Shown: positions 21,001 through 30,604 of the stretch, in pieces | Numbering within the stretch: position 1 is the first letter of the stretch | Layout: each line of letters begins with the position of its first letter | Assembly (NCBI GenBank): GCA_947095585.1 | Contig: OX352761.1 | Span: forward strand, 59,388,832 to 59,452,831 | DNA length: 64,000 bases | DNA from: Nephrocerus scutellatus | Lineage: Eukaryota; Arthropoda; Insecta; Diptera; Pipunculidae | Direction: 5' to 3' | Notes under the pieces: model-generated | Database searches by the model: none | Told to the model about the DNA's origin: nothing | The model's input: the letters and a program-made list of their open reading frames with translations, nothing else | Program-made: the position numbers and the translations under genes

Positions 21001-21307
21001 CCCATATGTCTGCGTTTCACATAAACTAAGAACCGCAGGTTTATTCGCGTGAAGATGCGCTACGATGGAGTTAAAATTACCCTTAAAGCCGCGAATATTA
21101 ATGAAATGAATTTCAAAATAAGAATTCATTTCACAATGTAAAAATAACGAAATACTTGAAAAAAAATATGTTAAATAAATTAAAATAAAAACAATTAAAA
21201 ATTACAAGAATAAGAAGATTTTTTGAAAGACAACAGCCCAACAGAAAATCGCAACGAATTCGCTTGTAGTACCAGGCCTTACAAACGAAAGAGTCACGAA
21301 AAATCAG
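18074..21307 (-). mobile_element. J1 LINE copy c, near full length, inverted twin of copy b
   Basis: About 3234 bases, nearly identical to copy b (3400-6634) and in opposite orientation, within BEL1. Ends defined by comparison: CTGATTTTTCG side at 21307, TTCGTGTTCG side at 18074. It shares copy b's frameshift in the endonuclease N-terminus. Flanking sequences differ from those of copy b, so it is a separate insertion of the same, already defective, source sequence. Confidence 0.88.
18309..21020 (-). CDS. J1c ORF2: endonuclease-reverse transcriptase (903 aa)
   Basis: Uninterrupted ORF equivalent to that of J1b. Motifs: FICSLYRSPN, LIVLGDFNVHNDSW (the intact GDFN that copy b has lost), GLSDHALVLAKF, KATGPDGIPP, VPKKGDKSAPTNYRP, YGFRKNRSSGE, DISKGFDRVWH, INAGVPQGSSLSPTLFLIYI and SFADDTTLSAS, with a thumb similar to copy b. 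One codon is missing in the SSTTCDIHSF stretch. As in copy b, the ATG lies past the first endonuclease block, whose NIRG-bearing piece is in another frame at 20995-21130. The RT core looks intact. Confidence 0.85.
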   Translation of the reverse strand: MKRRHMGTPNDFQCPGYSRVDCLVPHRGVVLFIRDDICFSIPNFTVPKCNPLFNTIWIEIIIANHSMFICSLYRSPNLSPDDTIIEFDNLSETIDKIYESSPTSELIVLGDFNVHNDSWLTYSNGRDRSGESAELFSDANLLTQLVDKPTRYSDTTGQSPHLLDLFLTSMPDKYSIHLSAPLGLSDHALVLAKFSITPTLVGSTSKRLLWHFKNANWELLNQFLSLFDWSTCFSSHNADEASQLITSTILLGMKNFIPSFFKKSNIRKNKWFNDNCRSAVASKKSAHLDYVNCPSVENLVKFRIARNRAIISRSKVINDQKIRDSMRKILDCDSNIKSFWSFAAMVKRNFAEKTSSVPTLFHNGILYKTDIQKANLLASHFASASTLPFSNQSPPILPNVGPGMSSIYFRRRVVSKILKELDTNKATGPDGIPPLLLKKCHHTLAKPLSKLFYLSMKTGVFPSIWKIANIQPVPKKGDKSAPTNYRPIVLLSVLSKVMESIINFKLMSYLDSNALLSDVQYGFRKNRSSGELMTCMTHCWEGSIENLGESSVVSLDISKGFDRVWHICLINKICALNLHPSLITWIEDYLWNRKIKVVLNCFSSSSHEINAGVPQGSSLSPTLFLIYINDLLSSTCDIHSFADDTTLSASMEFVSQKECNSRLIGSRELMNLTILSNIQVILYWGRSNRVEFNPNKFQACLFSQKAIQHYVALVINGATIARSVSLKMLGLKISSELSWKEHIYEISKRASQCLGFIRRCNFYFSPSEVLRLYKSYVRPILEFNSNVWGGAPRSHLVHLDGIQNRVIRLINDVTITSSLDSLEHRHNVGALSVFYKFYNGRCSSETHSLFPGPFVSNVNTRLRSNQHRFALKPFSCRTLQIVLLSESDFDVESIGRLRISRIL

Positions 21308-21718
21308 AGAGCCGATAGGCTTTCCAAAAAATTCAACTTAAATAAATACTTGTATAAAAGTCCATTTTGATCTTGTTAAGAATGTGGATCTTTCTTTATC
21401 AAGCAGAGCTAGGTTCGGTCTTGTCCAAGATCAAGAATTAACACTTTTCGTAGTTATCCAAGTCCAGCAATCATGCATGTATCCAAAAAATATTCTTTAA
21501 TTTTTTTTTGAGATGTTACGCAAAGAAAAAACACCAAAATTGAAATCTTTACAACACAACAACAAGACTGAAGGAATTAAAACACAACTTGTATAAAAAG
21601 GAAAAATAGAGTTTAAATTAATAAGAAAAAACAAATTTTTTAATTATTTCAAATAAATTCTATTATTAGTTTTTAAAATTTTTTTTGCTTGCGATATGTC
21701 TCAAGGCTAGCTTTTTTA
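21308..21718 (-). other. AT-rich segment between J1c and BEL1 5' LTR
   Basis: About 410 bases where the inner LTR end, primer-binding site and gag N-terminus of BEL1 should be. None of these is recognisable. One minus frame gives LYKYLFKLNFLESLSAL, vaguely gag-like but not convincing. It may be unrelated DNA brought in by a deletion or insertion. Confidence 0.4.
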
Positions 21719-22233
21719 ATTTAATTGAATGACCATTTATTTCATTTATTAATAGCTTATATAATATGATTTCTTATCATAAGCATGCATTCGTTGAGTG
21801 CAGTGCTAGCATAACCCAGACAACTCGAACGGATGTTTCTCATGAAAAAGTGCTAGACTAAGATTTGTAACAAAATATTATATGAATGCACGCGTCAGAC
21901 ACCGAACGTGGGAATGAGTTACAAAAAGTGTGATAATAAATTATGCTACTGAATAAGTCAGCACATTGCACTGATCGAGGGAACAACAATACTGCAAAAT
22001 AAGACGTCAGCACATTGCGCTGGTCGTGTGAATAAATTTAAAGACAATTTGGTAACTAAATATACTGTTACATGTGCATGTTTCTATTTTGAATTTTATA
22101 CATTTATTTGATAAGGAAATATGTGCAATGTGTGCATTTAAGTTTTATTAATCTAAGTAAGGAAATATGTGCAATGTGTGCATTTAAGTTTTATTAATCT
22201 AAGTAAGAAAATATACTACGCTAAGTATCAACA
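21719..22233 (-). repeat. BEL1 5' LTR, inner end truncated
   Basis: Same orientation as the 3' LTR: starts TGTTGATACTTAG at 22233, next to the target duplication GATCC (22234-22238). Similarity to the 3' LTR ends near TTAATTGAATGACC (21719). About 188 bases present at the end of the 3' LTR are missing. It has an extra 44 bases (about 21763-21807) and two rather than three 46-base units. Confidence 0.82.
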
Positions 22234-22470
22234 GATCCGAAGTTACCGCCAGTAAAACACCACCTCCTCTTGAAAATCCAGTACTTATAGAATCTCGATC
22301 TCTTCTATACACAATAAAATCACTCGAATTAAAAAGTTCGCTGGAAGAAATCTCTGAAATTAGCCAACTCTCAGTGATAGCAATAATATTGTAACCTCAT
22401 TCAACTAAAGCCAAGGACAGCTCATTAGTTTTTGTTCTCAACCCGCCTACGTTTTGGTAGTAGACAGATA
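22234..22470 (-). pseudogene. LINE-K endonuclease N-terminus
   Basis: Reads ILSVYYQNVGGLRTKTNELS (catalytic Asn region), then a TGA stop, YNIIAITESWL (catalytic Glu), DFIVYRRDRDSISTGFSRGG and GVLLAVTSD, ending exactly at the BEL1 target duplication. The continuation is at 11683. The stop after ALVE inactivates it. Confidence 0.82.
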
Positions 22471-23055
22471 AAATTGAAGACAACGGTGAAGAAGGAGCGT
22501 TAGCAATTATTTCAGAAGATGCTCCCTCACCCTGTATAGGGCCGTGTAGCAACGATGCATCAAAAACTAGAGAAGTTAACGATTTTGCTCTCGTTCGTTC
22601 TCCTTTATAAAAAAAGTAAAATTTCGTACACGGACGTCTGCTGGCCACAGCGTAGCATCAAAGACATTATTATAATAGTATTCTGAGACAATAAGCTTAA
22701 AATTAATACGTTTAAGTAAACTTTCATAAGCATCTTTTTTAACCAATTTATAACAACTTATATGTTCTTTTGGTATATTAGCACGAGTTGATACATAATT
22801 AGTAATATTTTCTGCTGTTACCGATGGTTTGAAAGAGGACAGATGAAGAACTCTCTAAGCAGTTACAACATCCAACTCCTTACTAACACCGCTACCAACG
22901 ATAAACCTTAGCTTTCTTTTTTTATTTCGCGCATTTGTTACTGTGTTCCAGTAAGTGTTACTTGTTGCAGCTGTATCAACAGTATTGTGCGAAGGTGTAG
23001 CAATATCAGTGAATGTCACGTTCGTATTGTCCCCATCGCTGCAAGTATTATTTAC

Positions 23056-23676
23056 TTATACGCTCGCCGCTGGCGTTGATAGAGGTCTGCGAACAGCTGA
23101 TAGCGGTTTTTTCGAAACATTCGAAATAGACGGTAGAGGAAGTGCAACAGCTGAATTGGTGTTGTCTTCACTACCCACCAACACTTCAGCAAATGTTTGT
23201 TTCTGAACTGGGTGTGTTTGCTCACAGCATTTGTCTCTTTTCCCTTTCATTGAAACACCGACTGATTGAAATGTCGACTTCAACATCTCTACACTATTTA
23301 CACTGTCTTTCTGCGATTTGGATATATTATCCAATTTACTGCTTAACTTATTGTCTATAGCGTTTATGCAATTTAAAACATCTTTTTTATTATCACTAAG
23401 TTTATAGTCGTTACCACTTCAAGTTTATAGTCGTTAATTTTTTTTATTGATTTCTTCCATATTCCTAAGCAAGATCGCTATTCCTTCATCGACATTGTAG
23501 ATGTAGTGGACACAATTATCGCACATGAACCGAATATAATTCTTATCCAATGTGTTTAAATTATATTGGTCTAAATCGGCACAACTTTGCGTAGGATGAA
23601 ATACTTTACCACAGACACCTTCACATCTGATGCTGGATTCACCTCGAATTTGTTTTCTACAATGGGCACATTACGA
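23056..23676 (-). pseudogene. LINE-K ORF1 with PHD finger
   Basis: Around 23512-23672 the minus strand encodes CAHCRKQIRGESSIRCEGVC, then HPTQSC and FMCDNCVHYIY. This is a C4HC3 PHD-type zinc finger, a domain known in ORF1 proteins of CR1/Jockey-group LINEs. A stop codon interrupts the start (ATG TCG TAA at 23676-23668). After further breaks, 23334-23056 encodes a Ser/Val-rich segment with TFAEVLVGSEDN. ORF1 products coat LINE RNA; this copy is broken. Confidence 0.72.
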
Positions 23677-24379
23677 CATAATAAAGAAAATTTTAAAAAT
23701 GGAGAAACTAAAGCAAAAATTTCAAAAAACACAACCACATTGATGACTGAGAATGAGAGCTATCTGTGAAATGGGTATCTAGAAGTAGTCCACGAACCAT
23801 CAGCTTTTTTTCAGACAGCTAGGCATTATTGGATTCGTTGAGAGGATTTTCCTGAGCCTTGATGCTTCCGAAGTATTTGTATTTATTTATTGAATTTATA
23901 AGCATTTTAAAACAAAGTGTCTTATTTATAATACTTATAATGTATGGATTTAAATTAAAATTTAATTGAAATTTCAAAGAGAGAAAAAAAATAAAAATAT
24001 ATATATTAACTGAAATATTATTTATAGAAGTTATTGAAGTTATTATACATTATGTAAAAATATTGAAATTTTCAATGATAATCAATGTTTTAGAAATAGT
24101 TTTAGCATTTATATAGGTTTTTTAAAGAGTTTTCAAAGGAAATATAGCTGTTCAGACCCCTCAAGTTCGCCGGCAGGGAGTTCCAGAGGCCAACAGCATG
24201 TACAAAAAACTGATTCTTAGAGTTTCTATATCTAAAGGTTGGGACAATTAGAATATTACTTGTTTGTGATACTGGGAAAATTAGTTTCTCGAAAAGATAA
24301 TTAGGAGATCTAGTTTGTATAAGTTTAAAAAGAAACGTTAAACTTAAAAAATCTATATACTTGCTTGTACTGTTGTGCA

Positions 24380-24945
24380 GCTGTGTTTAGGTCTGAAACC
24401 AGATTGCGTCAGTGTTATCAGGCTATGGGTTTCCAAAAACGTCATAATTTGTCGACTCATAATTTTTTCAAATGCTTTGGAGATGAAAGGTAGGATGGAA
24501 ATTGGTCGGTATTCTTTTTGTTGTTTACTTGACTTCTTCAGAATTGGAATTATTTTTGAAGCTAATTATTTTTGAAGCTAATTATTTTTGAAGCTTTCCA
24601 TAATTTTGGATAACAAGACTTTGTCAGGATGGTATTAAAAATGTGTGTCAGGAAAGGAGATATAAAAATGAGAATAATTTTAACAAACTTAGGATGCATA
24701 TTGTCTAATCCAATAGCTTCCGATTTTATGTCTTTTACAACTTTGTATACCTCTACTTCAAAAAATCTTTTAAAACTGAAATTTGAAAGAAACTTATAAT
24801 TTCCGCTAAAAATTCTGTCAAGCTCTGCACCAGTATTTGTGTCCGAGACAGAATTTACAAACTTATTGTTTAGCTCATTTACATCACAATTATCTTCAGC
24901 ATTCTTTTTTTGCCTTGCAATACCAAAAGATTTGATATTTTCCAC
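24380..24945 (-). pseudogene. LINE-L reverse-transcriptase N-terminal part
   Basis: KSEAIGLDNMHPKFVKIILI, CYPKLWKASKI, then after frameshifts EYRPISILPFISKAFEKIMS and LTQSGFRPKHSCTTVQAS, which are RT blocks 2 to 4 of a CR1-like LINE. A small duplication, AATTATTTTTGAAGCT repeated at 24550-24595, breaks the frame between KIISFK and the YRPIS block. The palm motif is absent. Confidence 0.75.
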
Positions 24946-25127
24946 AGTTTTTTGGAAGACAGATTATTAAATTTTGAAGCAAAAAATCTCCGTTTGGAAT
25001 TTCTTATTTCAACATTTACTGCATTTCTTAAATTTTTATACTGGTGTAACATTTGTGGTAGTCTGAATCTTTTCCAGCGTCTATAAGCTGTATTTCTTCT
25101 TATGATAAGGTTATCAATTTCGCTAGT

Positions 25128-25657
25128 TTACCATCCTAAATCAGGGTTTTGAATTCTTATAGTTTTAATAGGTACAAAAGTTTCAAACAGATGATTAATT
25201 GTATTTGTAAAAAGTTGCACTTGCTCATCAACGTCAAAGAGATGATATATATTTTCAAGACTAGAACTATAAATACTTGCTATTAGTGATTGCATATCTA
25301 TGGAATTAAAATTTCTAAACGAAATGTTTTCCATTGCTACACCCGCATTAATTCGAATGTTATAAAAAACGACAATTAAATCGTGCTTGGAAAAACCGGG
25401 CACATCAAGTTGCCCATAAATGTTGACAAGATCAGGTTGGTTGACCAAGAAAACATGAAGCAGAGTAGAGCTAGAAGATGTAAAATGTGTAGGGGGGTAT
25501 TACTATTAACAGGAAACAAGTCGAGAGATAGGAACTATCTCTGAAATGTTTAATCCTATTATTTTGAATATCTAACAGGTCAATGTTTAGGTCCCCCCGA
25601 TAAGAATGTGGTTATAGTCAGATGTTAATTCTTCTAGAACATCTGTGATGGTGTTTG
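25128..25657 (-). pseudogene. LINE-L endonuclease C-terminal half
   Basis: Fragments in several frames: VLEELTSDYNHILIGGDLN then IDLLDIQNN (catalytic GDLN; a frameshift in the G-run at 25594-25599), THFTSSSSTLLHVFLVNQPD and LDVPGFSKHDLIVVFYNI (SxHD catalytic block, seen as SKHD). CR1-type spacing. The 5' end is cut at about 25657, where an unrelated LINE fragment starts. Confidence 0.72.
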
Positions 25658-25989
25658 TCGATTACACCAGCCAGCAGTTTTTTAGTTTCACAAGCAACTT
25701 CTATAACTCTTCCATTCTGCCGCAGAAGATTTCTAGCATGCGCGTTTGGCTTTCCTCAATTCTTTTTTATACACTTCAAGGGATTCTTTGTAGGCATCCC
25801 AGTCGGTCTCTGTTCCTGTGAACTTGGCGAAGTTGAAAACCTTTCTTCAGCTTTTTCTAAATTGGCCCAGCTCAGAGTTCCACCACTGCAGTAGGTAGAA
25901 CAAGAGGACAGGAAGCGGAGATAGCTCTATTTAAGGCCAGGGTGAGTTCCTCGCAAGGCAAGGGGGTTCATCGTCCAGACTAAACTGAG
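25658..25989 (-). pseudogene. LINE fragment: endonuclease-RT linker (I/R1/Jockey type)
   Basis: Minus strand reads WWNSELGQFRKS, KVFNFAKFTGTETDWDAYKE then KELRKAKR, the well-known linker between endonuclease and RT (PWW..EL....R..F..AK.....Y.....Y.KE+RKAKR) of I/R1-group LINEs. It is only about 330 bases, with frameshifts, wedged between LINE-L and the 3' UTR of LINE-M. Clade is uncertain. Confidence 0.65.
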
Positions 25990-26213
25990 GGTAATTAAGT
26001 TATTAACAAAATATTTTTCTATTGAAATTAGAAATTACAAAATTTAAATTATTAGCATTAAAATTTTAAGTAATTTTAAGTAACATATTTTAAGTAGGAA
26101 TAATGATAATATACTCGTATTGGTTAATTACTTAAATTTAAGCCAAGTATGAATTTTTTTAATTTATGTTTGAACAAGTTTTGGTTGTTTATAATCTTTA
26201 GGTACATCGGAAG

Positions 26214-27823
26214 TTAGTTGATTACAGTTGGTACTGTGTACTTTAGCTCTCTTCTACCATATACGTTATAGAAGCCTGGTACTTGGCGCATCTGTTGAGC
26301 TCGTCTTCTCGTGTTGAAACTGTGTGTTATGGCACTCTGGAAGCGGGCATCATCTTTATATTCGATTGCCAACGTCATTTCGAAAATTTGCTGCGTATTT
26401 AGTACCTTAAAATTTAATAAATTAGATTCCGAGCTTGAAATAAAAATATTCCGCAGTATTGTTGTCTGTAGTCTGTTTAATATATCGATGTGCGTTTTTG
26501 ACGCGTTACCCCATGATAGTACACCGAATTTTGACTCCACCAAAGCATAATACACTTGTTTTTGTACCTTACTTGTCGAATACTTTTTTAGGTACACTAA
26601 CGCGAACAATGCACTTTTGAGCTCTTTACGTATTCTATCAACCTGGAAATCCCATTTAAAGTGCGAGTTAATCGTAACTCCAAGGTAATTATAGGTGTCC
26701 ACAACTTCTATCTGATTTTCCGTCATTCCATTTGGGAAATCTTAATTTCTGACAGTTATTCTTGGATTAGAGGCCCTATGATGGGGACCCCTAATATGCA
26801 TCAGTTTAGTTTTTAATGTATTAATAACCAGGCCGATGTCGTGACACCATCTAACTGCTTTATCAACTTCCGATTGCATGTAGCAGATTGCCGTTTCCAG
26901 GGAGCGATGCCTTATGATGATTGCGGTATCGTCCGCATAAGAAAACGCAGTTGATTTCTTAAAAATACGAAGCATTTCGTTTGTGTAAATAATGAAAAGT
27001 AATGGACCAAGCTTTGATCCTTGTGGGACTCCATAATTAGCTGCTTTGCTGGAACTAAACTTATATTTTATTTTAACCTTGAAGCTCCTGTCACTAAGAT
27101 AATTTTCTATCCACTTTGATAGTACCCCGCGAATACCGACGCTCTCTAGTGCAGAAATTACCTTATCATGGTTTAGTGTAGCGAACGATTTACTAAAGCC
27201 TATAAATACAACAAATATGTCATGGTTTTTGTTTAAACTACCATTTACCAGATTTGAAAACTCTCCCAGAAGTTTGTTTATACTTTTATTTTTTCGAAAT
27301 CCATATTGGTTTTTATGTAACAGGTTATTACTTTGAATGAAATTAAAAAGTTGTCTAACAACAATTTCTTCTAGGCATTTATCAATTACTGGAAGTATGG
27401 AAATAGGCCTATAAATGCATATATCACTCCTAATTCCTTTTTTAAAAATTGGCCGTATCGTTGTAGTTTTTAGTAGATTTGGAATCTTACCTTGTGTTAG
27501 GCTTAAATTAACAATTTTTGTTATTAGTGGTGCAAACACACTAGCGTTAAGTTTAATGTCCTTAGCCCGAATTCCATCAACCCCTGGAGCTTTATTTGGG
27601 TTAACTGATCTCAATATTGCATACATTTCCACTTCATTGGTTCCTTCAACATATATAGAACTGGAAATGCTGCCATTTATGTGATTTGAAGTTATCGCAA
27701 CGCATTGGTGAATTATACTCGTAGCTTGTTCGGAGAAACTTTCCGCAAAATCATTCGTTAACTGAGCAATATTTTTATCTTGCGGGAATTTTTTAATAAG
27801 CTTGCCATCAATATTTGGTTTTT
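26214..27823 (-). pseudogene. LINE-M reverse transcriptase
   Basis: Nearly intact RT. NPNKAPGVDGIRAKDIK, TTIRPIFKKGIRSD, YRPISILPVIDKCLEEIV, NQYGFRKNKSINKLL, FVVFIGFSKSFATLNHDKVI (the usual D-x-SKAFDT Asp is replaced, a loss of a palm Asp), GVPQGSKLGPLLFIIYTNEM, TAFSYADDTAIIIRH (catalytic), then after a frameshift near 26730 the thumb and tail (VVDTYNYLGVTINSHFKWDF) to a stop at 26214. The missing first catalytic Asp and the frameshift make it inactive. Confidence 0.82.
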
Positions 27824-28669
27824 AATAAAAATTTACCCGATTTTCTTCAAATTTTACACACATGTGTATACCCAATAAACAATACTTTTTCGAAAATTTG
27901 GTAGTGATCGGGTCTCGGGTTCGGCCGCAAGGCCCTTATACATTTTTTAAATATCTGTACTGGCATCAGATATTCGTCGCCCTTTATGGTCTGTGTGCGG
28001 TGTGTGCTGCGCAGTCGGCTGCGCTGCATGGTTTTGGTGGTGGAGAGAGAGAGAGAAATCTTAGCTCACGCACAAATGAACCCAGCAAATGAAACGAGAC
28101 ATAAATGTTTTATGCTTAATTCAACTTACATTTTTAAATTCTCTATATTAACTTCACTTGCCCGTGGGTCGTCGGTCGGTCGTCGGTCGGTCGTCTGTCG
28201 TGGATTTTTGCGATCAATTTTTAACCCACTTCCCATGGCCCGATTTTATTGAAATTTTGCACACATGCGTATTTCCGGAGACAACACTTTCTATTAAATT
28301 TTGAGGCCCCTCGGGCTGCGGGGTCGGGGGGCTCCCAAACAACAATTTTAAAAAATTTACCCGATTTTTTTCAAATTTTACACACATGTGTATACCCAAT
28401 AAACAATACTTTTTCGAAAATTTGGTAGTGATCGGGTCCCGGGTTCGGCCGCAAGGCCCTTATACATTTTTTTAATATCTGTACTGGCATCAGATATTCG
28501 TCGCCCTTTATGGACTGTGTGCGGTGTGTGCTGCGCAGTCGGCTGCGCTGCATGGTTTTGGAGGTGGTGGAGAGAGATAGAGAAATCTTAGCGCACGCAC
28601 AAATGAACCCAGCAAATGAAACGAGACATACATGTTTTATGCTTACTTCAACTTACATTTTTATTATAT

Positions 28670-29390
28670 ACTGAATTGTATTTTTATTGATGTCGTTTTT
28701 TTTGTTGTCGATATCAACTTACACATAGAACAACAAGTTTTCACAATATTCTGTCATTTGGCGTTTTCATAAATTAGTTCAGAGCAGTCAAAGAGTTCTC
28801 AAGATAAATGTTCGTGTTTCTTATTTGCTCAGAGTATGAGCGTGCTCTAAGTGCTCAGAATAAAATGATCTGAGCTTTTTCAATTTTAACATCTGATGTC
28901 AAATGTTTGTTTCGATGATTTTCTTCTACAATAAAAAAAAAATGGCCCAGGATCGAGGGGCTCCCATATCAATTTCTGCGATTAGAGAATTTAGATGAAA
29001 AATTTTAATTTTTATGGGTTGTTTTTTTATTTACTGAATTTTATTTTTATTGATGTCGTTTTTTGTTGTCGATATCAACTTACAGATACAACAACAAGTT
29101 TTCACAATATTCTGTCATTTGGCGTTTTCATAAATTAGTTCAGAGCAGTCAAAGAGTTCTCAAGATAGTTGTTCGTGTTTCTTATTTGCTCATAATATGA
29201 GCGTGCTCTAAGTGCTCAGAATAAAATGATCTGAGCTTTTTCAATTTTAACATCTGATGTCAAATGTCTGTTTCGATGATTTTCTCCTACAATAAAAATA
29301 AAATGGCCCAGGATCGAGGGGCTCCCATATCAATTTCTGCGATTAGAGAATTTAGATGAAAATTTTTAATTTTTATGGGCTGTTTTTTTA
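28670..29390. repeat. tandem duplication of X module C (about 360 bp)
   Basis: Two copies of a 360-base segment starting at 'ttactgaatt..tatttttattgatgtcg' and ending at 'tttttatggg'. They differ at few positions. A third copy ends the complete unit at 30235-30600. Confidence 0.85.
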
Positions 29391-29694
29391 GTTTTTAACT
29401 GCATTAACTGCTATCAAATTACCCCAATGAGTATATGAGTATAAAAACCAAGTAATATCCTAGTATTTATTTAATGTGATGCTATCCCAACTTTTCAATT
29501 AGTATTGTAATCCGAAATCCAAACTTCATTATAAATGTTTTGAAAATTATATGCCTGGGTATAACCCTAAGTATTCTATAAAATAGTTAATTTCTTATAA
29601 GATTTCCAAAAAAGATTTAAGTGACAGGAACAGAAATATAGAATTATGATACTAAAGTTCATTCAACCAAAACACAGCTCAAATAGAAATCTTT
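29391..29694. other. AT-rich unique gap inside X cluster
   Basis: About 300 bases with no match to X modules and no coding signal seen. It separates two X insertions. Confidence 0.5.
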
Positions 29695-30604
29695 ATTTTT
29701 AAATTCTCTATATTAACTTCACTTGCCCGTGGGTCGTCGGTCGGTCGGTCGTCGGTCGGTCGTCTGTCGTGGATTCTTGCGATCAATTTTTAACCCACTT
29801 CCCATGGCCCGATTTTATTGAAATTTTGCACACATGTGTATTTCCGGAGACAACACTTTCTATTAAATTTTGAGGCCCCTCGGGCTGCGGGGTCGGGGGG
29901 CTCCCAAACAAAAATTTTAAAAAATTTACCCGATTTTCTTCAAATTTTACACACATGTGTATACCCAATAAACAATACTTTTTCGAAAATTTGGTAGTGA
30001 TCGGGTCCCGGGTTCGGCCGCAAGGCCCTTATACATTTTTTAAATATCTATACTGGCATCAGATATTCGTCGCCCTTTATGGACTGTGTGCGGTGTGTCC
30101 TGCGCAGTCGGCTGCGCTGCATGGTTTTGGTGGTGGTGGAGAGAGAGAGAGAAATCTTAGCGCACGCACAAATGAACCCAGCAAATGAAACGAGACATAC
30201 ATGTTTTATGCTTACTTCAACTTACATTTTTATTTACTGAATTGTATTTTTATTGATGTCGTTTTTCGTCGTTTTTCGTTGTCGATATCAACTTACAGAT
30301 AGAACAACAAGTTTTCACAATATTCTGTCATTTGGCGTTTTCATAAAATAGTTCAGAGCAGTCAAAGAGTTCTCAAGATAAATGTTCGTGTTTCTTATTT
30401 GCTCAGAGTATGAGCGTGCTCTAAGTGCTCAGAATAAAATGATCTGAGCTTTTTCAATTTTAACATCTGATGTCAAATGTTTGTTTCGATGATTTTCTCC
30501 TACAATAAAAAAAAATGGCCCAGGATCGAGGGGCTCCCATATCAATTTCTGCGATTAGAGAATTTAGATGAAAAATTTTAATTTTTATGGGTTGTTTTTT
30601 TTCC

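Larger units (their letters stand above)
11684..22233 (-). mobile_element. BEL/Pao retrotransposon BEL1 (with two nested LINEs)
   Basis: BEL/Pao element on the minus strand. Order in its own direction: 5' LTR (22233-21719), unassigned 0.4 kb, J1c LINE (21307-18074), gag C-terminus (18073-17579), a deletion removing protease, RT and most of RNase H, integrase (17556-13035) split by a J2 LINE (16517-13610), an env-like remnant (13035-12410), a purine-rich tract and the 3' LTR (12388-11684). GATCC occurs at 11679-11683 and 22234-22238, a 5-bp target duplication as expected for BEL. Confidence 0.85.
22234..23800 (-). mobile_element. LINE-K, 5' portion
   Basis: Upstream half of LINE-K, separated from 8965-11683 by BEL1. 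It contains ORF1 with a PHD finger (23512-23676), a Ser/Pro-rich region (23056-23334) and the first third of the ORF2 endonuclease (22234-22470). Its 5' end is not sharply defined; the tail of another LINE (LINE-L) begins near 23880. Confidence 0.78.
23880..25657 (-). mobile_element. LINE-L: CR1-like LINE with RT deletion
   Basis: Minus-strand LINE truncated at 25657. Order: endonuclease C-terminal half (25657-25128), linker and RT fingers (24945-24380), then directly a C-terminal tail (24330-24100) with HAVGLWNSLPANLRGL, so the RT palm with the catalytic motif is missing. The 3' UTR (23880-24100) is very AT-rich and ends in a TTTA-like repeat. It abuts LINE-K on the left. Confidence 0.75.
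27824..30602 (-). repeat. X-element cluster inserted in LINE-M
   Basis: Composite of repeat modules, listed left to right on the plus strand. Module A (27826-28130; FRAGMENT): acacatgtgt palindrome, GA microsatellite, 'gcgcagtcggctgcgctg'. Module B (28131-28360): aaattctctatattaac end, TCGG repeats, 'ggcccctcgggc'. Module A again (28361-28665). Module C twice in tandem (28670-29030 and 29031-29390). A 300-base unique gap. Then a complete B-A-C unit (29695-30602). The outer right end is TTTTTATGGGTTGTTTTTT. No transposase or RT was found. Short open frames within are by-products of the repeat. Confidence 0.75.

Noticed and set aside
21308..21718. BEL1 gag N-terminus
   Set aside because: Only one weak stretch (LNFLESLSAL) is suggestive; no conserved gag block, no PBS, many stops.
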